Origin: Leclercia sp. S52
Lineage (GTDB): Bacteria > Pseudomonadota > Gammaproteobacteria > Enterobacterales > Enterobacteriaceae
Direction: 5' to 3'
Length of the DNA: 64,000 bases
NCBI RefSeq assembly: GCF_039727615.1
Contig: NZ_CP152474.1
Span: 310,001-374,000 of the forward strand
The position numbers and the translations under genes are program-made. This document shows, in pieces, positions 11,345-21,090 of the stretch. The notes beneath the pieces were generated by a model, which ran no database searches, was not told the origin of the DNA, and saw only the letters and a list, made by a program, of their open reading frames with translations. The number at the start of each line of letters is the position of its first letter. Positions within the stretch are counted from its first letter, which is position 1.

Positions 11345-11375
11345 AAAAGCGGGGTGAATATTTCACCCCGCTTTT
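11345..11375. terminator. Bidirectional terminator downstream of fdhF
   Basis: A perfect 14-base-pair inverted repeat, AAAAGCGGGGTGAA / TTCACCCCGCTTTT with a three-base loop, has A and T tracts on its two sides. It lies 22 bases after the fdhF stop and would end fdhF transcription; it can function on either strand. Confidence 0.85.
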
Positions 11376-11397
11376 ATTAATTGCTCCTTTAATTGCA

Positions 11398-13545
11398 TCA
11401 ACCCATCGCGGTTTCCCGTAACGCTTTTTTCAGCTTATTATATTCATCAATTACATATTGCTCGGCGGCAGCCTGATCCGCTATCGGCTCGACGCGCACG
11501 GCACAATATTTATATTCCGGCGTTTTGGTTATTGGGCTCAGGTTTTCTGTCACCAGCTCGTTGCAGGCCCCGATCCACCACTGATAGGTCATGTATACCG
11601 CCCCGACGTTAGGCCGATCGCTTACCTGGGCGCGGGTGATAACCCGACCTTTACGTGAAGTGACCCACACCAGCGCCTCATCCTCAATGCCCAGCTGTTT
11701 GGCATCCTCGGTGTTGATCTGCGCGTAGCCGGGCTCATCGGCCAGCGCCGACAGGGCGGCACAGTTGCCGGTCATCGAGCGGCAGGAGTAGTGACCCACT
11801 TCGCGCACGGTAGAGAGCACCAACGGATACTCTGGCGACAGCTTGTCGATCGGCGCCATCCAGTCGCAGGTGAAGAACTGCGCCAGCCCGTTCGGGGTAT
11901 CGAATTTCTCCTCGAACAGGTAAGAAGTGCCCTGATCCTCCGGCGACGCGTCCCGGCACGGCCACTGGATATAGCCCAGCTCGCCCATCTTCTCGTAGGT
12001 CGCCCCTTTAAAGCCCGGACACAGCTGGCGCAGCTCATCCCAGATTTGCTGCGTGTTGTCGTAATGCATCGGATAACCCATCCGGGTCGCAATCTCGCTG
12101 ATGATCTGCCAGTCGGTTTTCAAATCCCACTTCGGCTCGACGGCCTTGAAGAAGCGCTGGAAGCCGCGATCGGCCGCGGTGTAGACCCCTTCATGCTCGC
12201 CCCAGGAGGTGGAGGGCAGGACAACGTCCGCCACCGCTGCGGTTTTGGTCATAAAGATATCCTGGACAATCACCAGCTCAAGATCCTCAAACGCCTTCCG
12301 CACCGCCGAAAGTTCGGCATCGGTCTGGAGCGGATCTTCACCCATAATATACGCCGCCCGCACCTCTTTATGGGCCACGCGGTGCGGCAGCTCGCTGATA
12401 CGGTAGCCGGGGTGCGCCGGCAGGCTCTCAACGCCCCAGGCCCTGGCGAATTTCTCGCGGTTTTCCGGGAATTTAACAAACTGGTAGCCCGGATAGGTAT
12501 CCGGCAGCGCCCCCATGTCGCAGGCACCCTGCACATTATTCTGCCCGCGCACCGGGTTGACCCCGACGTGGGCTTTGCCGAGGTTGCCGGTCAGCATGGC
12601 GAGGCTGGTGAGCGCGCGCACGGTCTCCACCCCCTGCCAGAACTGCGTAACGCCCATTCCCCACAGCAGGGTAGCCGTTTTCGCTCCGGCATACAGTCGC
12701 GCCGCCTGGCGGATCTCCCGCGCGCTTACGCCGGTAATGGCCTCGACCGACTCCGGCGTGTAGCGTTCGACAATCTGACGATACGCATCAAAGCCTTCCG
12801 TGCGGGTCGCAACGAAGGCCCGATCGTAGCGCTCCTCGGCAATAATCACGTGGCCGATAGCATTGAGCAGGGCGATGTTCGAACCGTTTCGCAACGCGAT
12901 GTGCATATCGGCAATACGCGCGGTTTCGATGCGCCGCGGATCGCAGACGATAATTTTTGCCCCGTTCTGCTTCGCGCGCAGAATGTGATTGGCGACGATG
13001 GGGTGCGAATCCGCCGGGTTATAGCCAAAAATAAACACCAGATCGGTGTCATCAATCTCGTTGATGGCATTGCTCATGGCGCCATTTCCGACCGACTGGT
13101 GCAGACCTGCAACCGAGGGGCCGTGTCAGACGCGTGCGCAGCAGTCGACGTTATTGGTGCCAATCACCGCGCGGGCAAATTTTTGCATGATGTAGTTGGT
13201 TTCATTCCCGGTGCCGCGCGAGGAGCCGGTGGTCATAATCGCATCCGGACCGTGCTGCGCTTTAATTTCGCTGAGCCGGTGGGCAACATAGTCCAGCGCC
13301 TCCTCCCAGGAGACAGCCTCCAGCCTGCCGCCGCGAACGCGCCGGATCATCGGGGTTTTCAGCCGCGGGGTGAGGATTTGGGTGTCGTTGATAAAATCCC
13401 AGCCGTAATAGCCCTTCAGGCACAGCGTGCCCTGGTTGGTTTTCCCTTCGGCCGCCTCCGCCCGGACGATGTTGCCGTTATCGACCACCAGGTTGATTTT
13501 GCATCCTGAGGCGCAATAGGGGCACACCGTGATGACGTTTTTCAT
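11398..13545 (-). CDS. fdhF: Formate dehydrogenase H, selenocysteine-containing (FdhF)
   Basis: FdhF is the cytoplasmic formate dehydrogenase of the formate-hydrogen-lyase complex; it oxidises formate to CO2 and passes electrons to hydrogenase 3. The frame is read through an in-frame TGA at 13126-13128, codon 140, which encodes selenocysteine: the flanks are VDCCARV before and HGPSV after it, as in E. coli. With it the protein is 715 residues, the E. coli length. N-terminal CPYCASGC with a later LCLKG supplies the four cysteines of the [4Fe-4S] cluster, and the remainder is the bis-MGD molybdopterin oxidoreductase fold. A SECIS hairpin directly follows the TGA and a sigma-54-like promoter lies upstream, fitting FhlA control. 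Confidence 0.98.
13087..13128 (-). promoter_or_regulatory. SECIS element of fdhF
   Basis: Starting with the TGA, the coding strand reads TGACACGGCCCCTCGGTTGC and continues with AGGTCTGCACCAGTCGG, nearly the E. coli fdhF SECIS, including the GGTCT loop recognised by SelB. It directs selenocysteine insertion instead of termination. Confidence 0.93.
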
Positions 13546-13590
13546 CGGTCTCGCTCCAGATTCAAATGATGCTGACATGTCGGTTTAGTA

Positions 13591-13606
13591 TGCCGCTTCT
13601 ATACCA
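13591..13606 (-). promoter_or_regulatory. Sigma-54 promoter of fdhF
   Basis: On the fdhF strand TGGTATAGAAGCGGCA has the invariant GG and GC spaced by ten bases, as needed for RpoN promoters, and lies about 45 bases before the start codon. FdhF of E. coli is sigma-54 and FhlA dependent. FhlA sites upstream were not resolved. Confidence 0.65.
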
Positions 13607-13810
13607 CATTTTTGTTGTGGGATTACCCTGACTTTACGGGCGAATCCTGGTCAAAACCCTGACGAAAAACAGGCCCGCGTCAAAAATTGCGGCAGCAGAA
13701 GCGATGGGGATGTGACGGCGGTTGAAGATCCGTGATGGAAAGGGCGTTTTGGCTGGAGCCTTGCACAGAATGGGCCAGACTGATCTCTATCTCCCTGATG
13801 GAATCCCGTA

Positions 13811-14542
13811 ATGAAACCAGCAATTCTGGTGGTCGATGACGACACCGCGGTCTGCGAACTGTTGCAGGATGTGCTCAACGAGCACGTCTTCACGGTGCAT
13901 GTGTGCCACAACGGCCAGGATGCTCTGCGGCTGGCGCAGCAGGTACCGGAGATCGCGCTGGTGTTGCTGGATATGATGCTGCCGGATATCAACGGCCTGC
14001 AGGTGCTCCAGCAGCTGCAAAAGCAGCGCCCGGAGCTGCCGGTGATTATGCTCACCGGCCTCGGCAGTGAATCGGACGTGGTGGTGGGCCTCGAAATGGG
14101 GGCAGATGATTACATCGGCAAACCCTTCAACCCCCGGGTGGTGGTGGCGCGGGTCAAAGCCGTGCTGCGCCGCACCGGCGCGCTGGCGGCCGAACCGGTC
14201 GTTGCGCGGACGGCCGGGATCGGCTTTAACGGCTGGACCCTGGATACCACCCGCTGTGAACTGATTGACCCTCAGCGCGGCGTGGTCGCCCTGACCCAGG
14301 GCGAGTACGGTTTACTCCTGGCCCTGACGCAAAACGCCCGGCGGGTGCTGAGCCGTGAACAGCTGCTGGAGCTGACCCACAGCGAAAGCGCGGAGGTGTT
14401 CGATCGCACCATCGACGTGCTGATCATGCGCCTGCGCCGCAAAATCGAAATCAACCCCCATCAGCCGCTGCTGATTAAAACCATCCGCGGGCTGGGCTAC
14501 GTCTTTGCCGCCGACGTGCAGCACGGCGACAGGGCGGCTTAG
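13811..14542 (+). CDS. OmpR/PhoB-family response regulator
   Basis: The product has 243 residues: an N-terminal receiver (residues 1-120) with acidic pocket D10-D12, phospho-acceptor D54 (VLLDMMLPD), T82 and K104, then a winged-helix DNA-binding domain (about 140-235, with FDRTIDVLIMRLRRKIE). No cognate kinase gene is adjacent. The nearest is the hybrid histidine kinase at 21091, on the same strand, on the far side of a six-gene minus-strand ketose locus, which suggests these two control that locus (inference). Its stop overlaps the convergent kinase gene by four bases. Confidence 0.92.
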   Translation: MKPAILVVDDDTAVCELLQDVLNEHVFTVHVCHNGQDALRLAQQVPEIALVLLDMMLPDINGLQVLQQLQKQRPELPVIMLTGLGSESDVVVGLEMGADDYIGKPFNPRVVVARVKAVLRRTGALAAEPVVARTAGIGFNGWTLDTTRCELIDPQRGVVALTQGEYGLLLALTQNARRVLSREQLLELTHSESAEVFDRTIDVLIMRLRRKIEINPHQPLLIKTIRGLGYVFAADVQHGDRAA

Positions 14543-15550
14543 GTCAGCGGGTTCTCCTGAATAAACAGCTGTAGCTCCGACAGGGTTTTCGCCCCGTCGA
14601 TGGCATTGGCCGCCAGCAGGCTGGCCCGCGCGCAGGCATGCGCCATCCGGATGCTCTCCGCCAGCGACAGCGATTCGTGGCAGCCATACAAAAATCCGGC
14701 GCAGAAGGCATCTCCCGCCCCGACGCTGCCGACAATCTCCTCCTGCGTCAGCCGCCACGAGGGGATCCAGCACCCCTCCCGATCAGGCTCTTGCCCCCAG
14801 GCGCCTTCCGGACAGTGCATCACCACCCGCGCCTTCACGCCCGCCGCCAGCAGCTCGGCCGCCGCCGCGGCAATATTACCGATAACGGGCGCATCCTGGT
14901 CATCGCGCATCGGCAGGCCGCTGAACTCGCCCGCCTCCAGCTCGTTGATCACCAGATAGTCGAGATGGCGCAGTGCAGGGAGCACCAGCGGCTGGTAGCG
15001 CGGATCGCCCTTGCGTGACACCAGGTCGAGGGAGGTCTGAAATCCCAGCTCGTGCATCTGCGCCAGCAGCCGCGCGCTGCGGGTGCCGTACTCTTCGTCC
15101 GGCATATCGAGGCTATCCAGCAGCAGCAAGTAGCCCAGATGGAAGATCTTCAGGCTGTTGTCGAGTCGGTCGAAGGCGGGCAGATCCAGCAGCCGGTTGG
15201 CCCCCGGAGAGTGGAAAAAGGTGCGCTGGCCGCTGGGGTCGGTCATCACCTGCGACATGGAGGTGGGGGCAAAGGTGGTGCGCTGCACCCGCTGGCGATT
15301 GACGTGATACTGGTCGAGCATGGCCAGAATGTAATCCCCGTCGTGGTCATCCCCTACCAGGCCGACCGCCTGCAGTGGGATGCCGGCATGCATTTTTGCC
15401 AGGGTGAGCAGCACGTTGAGCGGCGCCCCGCCGGTGGCGCGTTCGCTGTGGACGATCTCAGCCAGCCAGCCGCGCTCCGGCCACTGCACAATCTGGTGGA
15501 CGTGATCCACCAGCATATTGCCCGCCGCGATAATCCCCCCGGCGTTCCAT
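14539..15550 (-). pseudogene. PfkB-family sugar kinase, frameshifted at its 5' end
   Basis: The readable frame encodes a ribokinase/PfkB-type kinase with the N-terminal ATGGAPLNVLL-type substrate loop (ERATGGAPLNV) and the C-terminal catalytic motif GSVGAGDAFCAGF, whose Asp is the base. As written, a start exists only at the ATG at 15516 and the first beta strand is missing. If one base is removed from the C6 run at 15535-15540, the frame extends to an ATG at 15550 that overlaps the aldolase stop (TGATG) and adds the family-typical IIAAGN start, giving 336 residues. I therefore regard it as a functional gene with an indel, probably a sequencing error. It would phosphorylate a ketose before aldol cleavage by the upstream gene product. 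Confidence 0.8.
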
Positions 15551-16410
15551 CAGGCGTACCCCGCACTGCCAAAGGTGCGCATCTGCGCAGCAACGGTATC
15601 AGTAATTGCCTCTTCGATGCCCAGCAGCAGTTCGGCAAACTCATCGTACAGCGGCTGGCGGTTGGCCATTCGCTGCTCCACCTCCGCCAGCGCCGCCTGG
15701 GACATGCCGGTGTAGAAGTTAATCTTGTGGATCCCCAGCTCAATGGCGCGGCGGAAATCGGCGTCGCTGATGCCAGACCCGCCGTGCAGCACCAGCGGCA
15801 GGCCAGTTTGCTGGCGGATGGCATCAAGGCGGGCGAAATCGAGCTTCGGCTCGCCCTTGTATTTGCCGTGGGCATTGCCGATCGCCACCGCCAGGGCGTC
15901 GATGCCGGTCTGGTCGACAAACTCCCGCGCAAGCCCAGGATCGGTGAAAAAGGCTTCGTCGGCATGGCCGTACAGGGCTCCGCCCTCATCGCCGCCCACG
16001 GCACCCAGTTCCGCCTCCACCGACACGCCCACCGCGTGGCACATCTTCACCACTTCCCGCGTCTGGCGAATGTTCTCCTCGTAGCTCAGCGTGGAACCGT
16101 CGAACATCACCGAGCTGAACCCCAGGCGCAGCGCCCGCACCACCGCCTCGAAATGCAGGCCGTGATCGAGATTCAGCACCACCGGAATGTCATGCCGGGC
16201 GGCTTCGAATTTGACCGCCTCCACCAGCGAGTCGAGCGACACATACTTAAAATGCACTTCGGCAATATTGATGATAAAGGGCGAGTTCTCCTGACGTGCG
16301 GCGGCAAACAGCGCCCGCAGGAAGTGAGAGTCGAGGACGTTAAAGGCCCCCAACGCGTAACGGTGCTCGCGGGCGTGCGCCAGCCCGTCGGCGAGAGAAA
16401 TAAGCGGCAT
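15550..16410 (-). CDS. Class II (zinc) ketose-phosphate aldolase
   Basis: The 286-residue protein is a class II aldolase of the fructose-bisphosphate/tagatose-bisphosphate (GatY/KbaY) family. Metal and catalytic signatures are visible: LDHG with H-x-x-H-like spacing near residue 82, AIGNAHGKYKG near 177, LHGGSGI near 206 and the phosphate-binding NFYTGM. I took the ATG at 16410, five bases after AGGAG, instead of the GTG two codons earlier, which overlaps the ribosome-binding site. The product would split a phosphorylated ketose into a triose phosphate and an aldehyde. It overlaps the PfkB kinase start by one base and follows the isomerase-like gene by nine bases, so the three are clearly an operon. 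Confidence 0.9.
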   Translation of the reverse strand: MPLISLADGLAHAREHRYALGAFNVLDSHFLRALFAAARQENSPFIINIAEVHFKYVSLDSLVEAVKFEAARHDIPVVLNLDHGLHFEAVVRALRLGFSSVMFDGSTLSYEENIRQTREVVKMCHAVGVSVEAELGAVGGDEGGALYGHADEAFFTDPGLAREFVDQTGIDALAVAIGNAHGKYKGEPKLDFARLDAIRQQTGLPLVLHGGSGISDADFRRAIELGIHKINFYTGMSQAALAEVEQRMANRQPLYDEFAELLLGIEEAITDTVAAQMRTFGSAGYA

Positions 16411-16419
16411 GTTCACTCC

Positions 16420-17107
16420 TTACAGGCGAAACAGGCTGTACTCGTTGCACAACACCAGCACGGCCGGTTCGTCTTCGTCGATGTTGTTATAGCGGGCGGT
16501 GGGCTGCAGGAAGTGGTTATCGTGCTCGTCGTCATTCACCGACGAGACCTCCCCGACCAGCACGTCACCAAAGCCCTGTTCTCCCCAGAAACTGTGGTAC
16601 AGACCGGGCGGCAGACAGATGCTCTCCCCCGGCGCGAGGCGGATATGGCTGCCCGCCACGTGGGTCTGCTGGCATCCGTCGATGGCGACCTGGATATCGC
16701 CGTCCTCTTTTTGTTCATTTTCATCGGCGTTCCACAGCTCGACGATCAGATTCCCGCCGCCGCGGTTGATGATGTCCTCACGTTTGCGCCAGTGAAAGTG
16801 CAGGGGCGTGACCTGGCCCTCACGCACGTGCATGATCTTCTCGGCGTAGCATTTGTCCCACGGCTTGCCGCCCGGAGAGCCGTTGCGCAGGGCAAAGAGG
16901 GTTAAGCCCTGTGCCGCAAAATTGTCGCCGCCGAACGCGGTCACGTCCCAGCCGAGCCGCAGGTCGAACACTTCCTGCCAGGCGTCGGGATCAAGCTGCT
17001 GCCAGCGGGTGGGAGGAAAGCTGGCAAAGGGGGGGCAGATGCACGTCGTGCATGGAGAAAAACTGTCGCGTGTGGCCGAGGATCTCGTTAATTTCGGAGC
17101 GTTTCAT
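16420..17107 (-). pseudogene. D-lyxose/D-mannose ketol-isomerase-like cupin, frameshifted
   Basis: The protein resembles D-lyxose ketol-isomerases: a cupin with metal-binding His and Glu in TPLHFHWRKREDI, GGGNLIVELW, and later PPGLYHSFWGE. These enzymes interconvert an aldose (lyxose, mannose) and its ketose. The frame breaks at a G7 run (17029-17035): read with six bases it continues from ATG 17107 (MKRSEINEILGHTRQFFSMH) through DVHLPPFASFPPTRW into the long frame, giving 228 residues. A ribosome-binding sequence (AAGGAG) precedes that ATG. The gene is first of the isomerase-aldolase-kinase group, downstream of the binding-protein gene, and a GC-rich repeat lies between. Confidence 0.78.
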
Positions 17108-17133
17108 GTGGACTCCTTAAGTGATGTGCAAAA

Positions 17134-17212
17134 CCCCCTCACCCCGGCCCTCTCCCACAAGGGAGAGGGGGGATAACTTCCCTCTCCCCGTGGGAGAGGG
17201 TTAGGGTGAGGG
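17134..17212. repeat. GC-rich palindromic repeat pair
   Basis: Two units (CCCCTCACCCCGGCCCTCTCC and its inverted partner ending TTAGGGTGAGGG) lie between the isomerase-like and binding-protein genes. They are the same family as at 6277 and would form hairpins in the operon mRNA. Confidence 0.85.
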
Positions 17213-17231
17213 AATCAGACCGCACAGTGTC

Positions 17232-18173
17232 TTACTTAACCGTCCAGCCCTTATAATTGCCGACGTTGCTCTTATCGATCATCGTCACCGGGATCAACAC
17301 CGGCTCTTTCGGTGCCGGTTTGCCCTGTAGAATGTCATAGCCGATCTCCACCGCTTTTGCCGCCATGACCTGCGGATCTTGCGCCGGGGTGGCAATAAAC
17401 AGGGAGTTTTCGCGCTTCAGCGCCTCTTCCGCATCCGGCGAGCCATCGACGCCTACGATAAAGAACTCGTTACGTTGCGCCTGTTTCGCCGCCAGATCGG
17501 CACCGATCCCCGTTGGATCGTTGATGGCGAACACACCGTCGATCTTCGGATTGGCTGCCAGCAGGGAGGTCATCACCTCCAGCCCGCCATCGCGGCTGCC
17601 TTTGGCGTTCTGGTTATCGGAAAGCACTTTGATATCCGGGTGTTTTTTAAATTCCGTCTTGCAGCCTTCCACCCGGTTTTGTACTGCAGACACCGGCGGT
17701 CCGTTGATGATCACCACGTTGCCTTTGCCTTTCAGGCGGTCGGTGATCAGCTTACAGGCCATCTCACCGGCCTGGGTGTTGTCGGAGGTGATGGTCGCAT
17801 CGGCGCCCTCTGCCGCCACGTCAACCGCCACCACCACGATCCCGGCGTCTTTCGCGCGCTTCACCGCCGGGCCGATCCCTTTCGAGTCGGCGGCGTTGAG
17901 AATGATCATATCGACTTTGGCGGCGATAAAGTTATCAATCTGAGAAACCTGCTGGCCGAGATCGTAGCCGCTGGACACCAGCGTCACTTTCACGTTATCC
18001 CCCGCCAGTTTGCGCGCTTCCAGTTCCGCCCCTTTGGTGATCTGCACAAAGAACGGGTTGGCCAGATCGCCCACCGTCACGCCGATGGACTTCAGCTCTT
18101 TGGCCTGAACAAACGGGCTTGCTGCAAGCAGTGCGCCAGCACAGAGCGCGGTAACTAATGGCTTTAATCTCAT
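17232..18173 (-). CDS. Ribose-type ABC transporter substrate-binding protein
   Basis: This is a 313-residue periplasmic binding protein of the RbsB family (Peripla_BP_4). It starts with a signal peptide (MRLKPLVTALCAGALLAASP) ending near VQAKE. Mature sequence begins ELKSIGVTVGDLANPFFVQ, the typical first strand and sugar-contact loop, and two Rossmann-like lobes follow. It differs from true RbsB in length and start, so ribose is not implied. Linked isomerase, kinase and class II aldolase genes suggest a ketose or pentose ligand. An ERIC repeat separates it from the permease gene. Confidence 0.9.
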   Translation of the reverse strand: MRLKPLVTALCAGALLAASPFVQAKELKSIGVTVGDLANPFFVQITKGAELEARKLAGDNVKVTLVSSGYDLGQQVSQIDNFIAAKVDMIILNAADSKGIGPAVKRAKDAGIVVVAVDVAAEGADATITSDNTQAGEMACKLITDRLKGKGNVVIINGPPVSAVQNRVEGCKTEFKKHPDIKVLSDNQNAKGSRDGGLEVMTSLLAANPKIDGVFAINDPTGIGADLAAKQAQRNEFFIVGVDGSPDAEEALKRENSLFIATPAQDPQVMAAKAVEIGYDILQGKPAPKEPVLIPVTMIDKSNVGNYKGWTVK

Positions 18174-18189
18174 GCTGTATTCCTCACGT

Positions 18190-18316
18190 AGGGTTTCCCG
18201 TCATCCTTCTGGCCGCAGATGCGTTGGCTGCGCTCATTCACCCGAATCACTTACTACAGTAAGCTCATCGGGATTCACTCACTTGCCGCCTTCCTGCGAC
18301 CAGAATGATTTAGGGA
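18190..18316. repeat. ERIC element
   Basis: The sequence contains both conserved ERIC arms: GTAAGCTCATCGGGATTCAC and, on the opposite strand, AGTAAGTGATTCGGGTGAAT, joined at a central palindrome. Total length is close to the standard 127 bases. It sits between the permease and binding-protein genes of one operon. Confidence 0.88.
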
Positions 18317-18326
18317 AATATTGTTG

Positions 18327-19322
18327 TTATGCACTTTGATGGTGTCGGGTACGGTATTTGTCGATCAGCACCGCAATGATGATCACCGCCCCTTTGATCA
18401 CCAGTTGCCAGAAATAGGAGACGCCCATCAGCGTCATGCCGTTGTTAAGGGTGGCGATAATCAGCGCCCCCACCAGCGTACCGGTGATGGTACCGATCCC
18501 GCCGACAAAGCTGGTGCCGCCGAGGATCACCGCCGCGATAGCATCCAGCTCATAGCCGGTGCCGAGATTGCCGTTGGCGCTGTACAGCCTTGATGCGCTC
18601 ATCACCCCGCCGAGGCCTGAGAGCAGGCCGCTCATGCCGTAGACAAACAGCAGCACCATCCAGACCTTGATGCCGGTTAAGCGCGCGGCCTGCATGTTGC
18701 CGCCCACCGCGTAGATATGCACCCCGAGCGTGGTGCGGCGCAGGATGAACCAGCAGACGACGATCACCGCCAGGGCAATCACCACCAGCCACGGCACCGG
18801 TCCGAGATAGTTATTGCCGATCCACTCAAAGCTGATGCTGGAGTTGATCACCGTGGTGCCGTCGGCCAGCAGGTAGGCCGCCCCGCGCAGCGCCGTATAG
18901 GTGCCGAGCGTGACGATAAAGGGCGGTAGCCCGGCAAAAGCCACCAGCGCGCCGTTGAACAGCCCCAGCACCATACCGAGCATCAGCGCCGCCGGCACCG
19001 AGAGCATCGACAGCTCCGGCATCAGCGAGACCACCATCGCCGCCACCGCGGTGGTGCCCAGAATCGAGCCCACCGACAGGTCGATGCCGCCGGTCAGAAT
19101 GATGAAGGTCATCCCTGCCGCCAGCACGATGTTGATCGACGCCTGACGCGTGATGTTCAGCAGGTTGCTCTCGGTAAAGAAGTTCGGCGCGATAAAGCCA
19201 AATACCGCGACAATCAGGATCAATATCGGCAGGATACCGATGGTTTGCATCAGATCGCCCATCAGCATTTTTTTGGCGGAGGCCGCTTTGGCCACCTGTT
19301 GCGGAGTGTTAGGTTGCGTCAT
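18327..19322 (-). CDS. Ribose-type ABC transporter permease
   Basis: The product is a 331-residue inner-membrane permease of the RbsC/AraH family with about nine or ten hydrophobic segments. The family signature around TGGIDLSVGS (near residue 82) is clear, and the second conserved region GGTSFVGGIGT lies near 270. It would pair with the ATPase encoded immediately upstream (two-base gap) and the binding protein encoded downstream. The N-terminus is cytoplasmic (MTQPNTPQQVAKAASAKK). Confidence 0.92.
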   Translation of the reverse strand: MTQPNTPQQVAKAASAKKMLMGDLMQTIGILPILILIVAVFGFIAPNFFTESNLLNITRQASINIVLAAGMTFIILTGGIDLSVGSILGTTAVAAMVVSLMPELSMLSVPAALMLGMVLGLFNGALVAFAGLPPFIVTLGTYTALRGAAYLLADGTTVINSSISFEWIGNNYLGPVPWLVVIALAVIVVCWFILRRTTLGVHIYAVGGNMQAARLTGIKVWMVLLFVYGMSGLLSGLGGVMSASRLYSANGNLGTGYELDAIAAVILGGTSFVGGIGTITGTLVGALIIATLNNGMTLMGVSYFWQLVIKGAVIIIAVLIDKYRTRHHQSA

Positions 19323-19324
19323 GG

Positions 19325-20840
19325 TTATACCGCCCGATGGTGAGAGTCGTTAACGCCGGTCGCCAGCGTCATGATGTTTTCTTGTGTGATATCGGCCCGA
19401 TGAAGTTCCCCGGCGATGCTCCCTTCACGCATGACGTACACGCGATCGCTCATGCCGACCACTTCCGGCAGTTCGCTGGAGATCATCAGGATCGCCACCC
19501 CTTTACGCGCCATCTGGTTCATGATCCGGTAGATCTCGCTTTTGGCCCCGACGTCCACGCCGCGGGTCGGCTCGTCGAGGATCAGAATGCGCGGGCCAAT
19601 CGCCACCCAGCGGGAGATCAGCAGCTTCTGCTGGTTGCCGCCGGAGAGACCGCCTGCCCGCACCTGAGAGTGCGGCACGCGAATATTGAGCAGGGCGATG
19701 GCGTCATCGGAGATCGACTGGGCTTTTTTTGCGGTTCAGCATGCCGAAACTGGCGTCGCGCTCCAGGGTCGCCATGGTGATATTCTCCTGCGCCGCCAGC
19801 TCGAGAAACAGCCCCTGCTCCTTGCGGTTCTCGGTTAAAAAGCCGATCCCGTGATCGATGGCGGCGCGCGGTGAGTGGATCACCACCGGCTCGCCATCCA
19901 CCTCAATCATCCCGCCGGTGGCCTTGCGCACGCCGAAAATTAGCTGCGCCAGCTCGGAACGTCCGGCCCCCACCAGCCCGGCGAGGCCGACGATTTCGCC
20001 GGAACGCACCTGCAGGCTGCAGGGCTGCACTTTGCCGCCGTCGGTCAGGTGATGGACGTTAAGGCGCGGGCTGCCGAGCGGGATATCGCGCTCTTTATTG
20101 AACAGATCGCTCAGCGGCCGCCCGACCATCATCCGCACCAGTTCAGAGGCGTTGAGCTTGTCGCGGGTCAGGCTGCCGACGTACTGGCCGTCACGCAGCA
20201 CGCTAACGCGATCCGACAGTTCATAGACTTCGGCCATGCGGTGGCTGATATAGATAATCGCCATCCCTTCGTCGCGCAGGCGCAAAATCAGCTCGAACAG
20301 ACGGTGGGTTTCGCGCGAGGAGAGGGCGGCGGTGGGTTCATCCATCACCAGGATGCGGCTGTTGCGGTGCAGGGCGCGGGCGATTTCCACCTGCTGCTGC
20401 TCGGCGATGGTCAGCTTCATCACCAGGTCGGTGGCTTTGAAGTTAGCGCCGAGGCGATCGATCACCGCCTGGGCCTGGGCCGCCATCTCTTTGCGCTGTA
20501 CCAGCCCGCCGCGCGATAGCTCGCTGCCGAGGAAGATGTTCTCTGCCACGGTGAGGTTGGGGGCGAGCTGCATCTCCTGATAGATCAGAGTAATGCCTGC
20601 CGCCAGGGCGTCTTTCGGGCCTTTGATATGAAACGGCTTGCCGTCGATCAGGATCTCACCGCCGCTGGCAATGTAGGCCCCGGCGAGGATCTTCATCAGG
20701 GTGCTTTTTCCGGCACCGTTTTCGCCCATTAAGGCGTGGATTTCACCGGGGAAGACCGTCAGATCCACACCCTTCAGCGCGTGGAAGTTGCCAAAGGTTT
20801 TGGCAATGTTGCGCATCTCTAAAACCGGGGTTCTGCTCAT
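19325..20840 (-). pseudogene. Ribose-type ABC transporter ATPase, frameshifted in a poly-A run
   Basis: This is a duplicated ATP-binding subunit of the RbsA/MglA type. The first cassette has Walker [10 protein letters not shown] and signature [15 protein letters not shown]. The second cassette is intact in its visible part: signature [14 protein letters not shown] and Walker [13 protein letters not shown]. The frame is broken at seven A (19724-19730, T on the plus strand). With six, [16 protein letters not shown] joins the two frames and gives 504 residues, the normal family length. It is the first gene of the operon, 250 bases from the divergent histidine kinase gene. Poly-A runs can also be bridged by transcriptional slippage, so some full-length protein is possible even if the sequence is right. 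Confidence 0.85.
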
Positions 20841-20974
20841 GGCGGATCTCCTGTGACGTTCGATATCCGCACTTCATCACACCCCGGTAAATGCAAAATG
20901 TCAGAAGTCGTTCATATTTGTCATAGTTATGAATAGTTAATGTGGATCACAGTTACGCTACTTAATCGCTTTCT

Positions 20975-21057
20975 CCCCTCACCCCGGCCCTCTCCCCCAA
21001 AGGGGAGAGGGTGTAATCGTTCCCTCTCCCCTTTGGGGAGAGGGTTAGGGTGAGGGG
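20975..21057. repeat. GC-rich palindromic repeat pair in the divergent promoter region
   Basis: CCCCTCACCCCGGCCCTCTCC followed by its inverted partner ending AGGGTTAGGGTGAGGGG. It occupies a third of the 250-base gap between the ABC ATPase and histidine kinase genes, close upstream of the kinase start. This leaves 20841-20974 for the transporter promoter. Confidence 0.85.
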
Positions 21058-21090
21058 TAAGGGCATCACACCGCACAGGAGCTGACATAA

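Noticed and set aside
13126..13128. In-frame stop splitting fdhF in two
   Set aside because: The TGA is codon 140, which is selenocysteine in FdhF, and the SECIS hairpin follows; the gene is intact.
12000..13500. Long plus-strand open frame opposite fdhF
   Set aside because: It is an antisense shadow of a GC-rich conserved gene without any recognisable domain or ribosome-binding site.
20925..20960. CRP site upstream of the ketose transporter operon
   Set aside because: Only one half site (TGTGA on one strand) with no properly spaced partner; insufficient.
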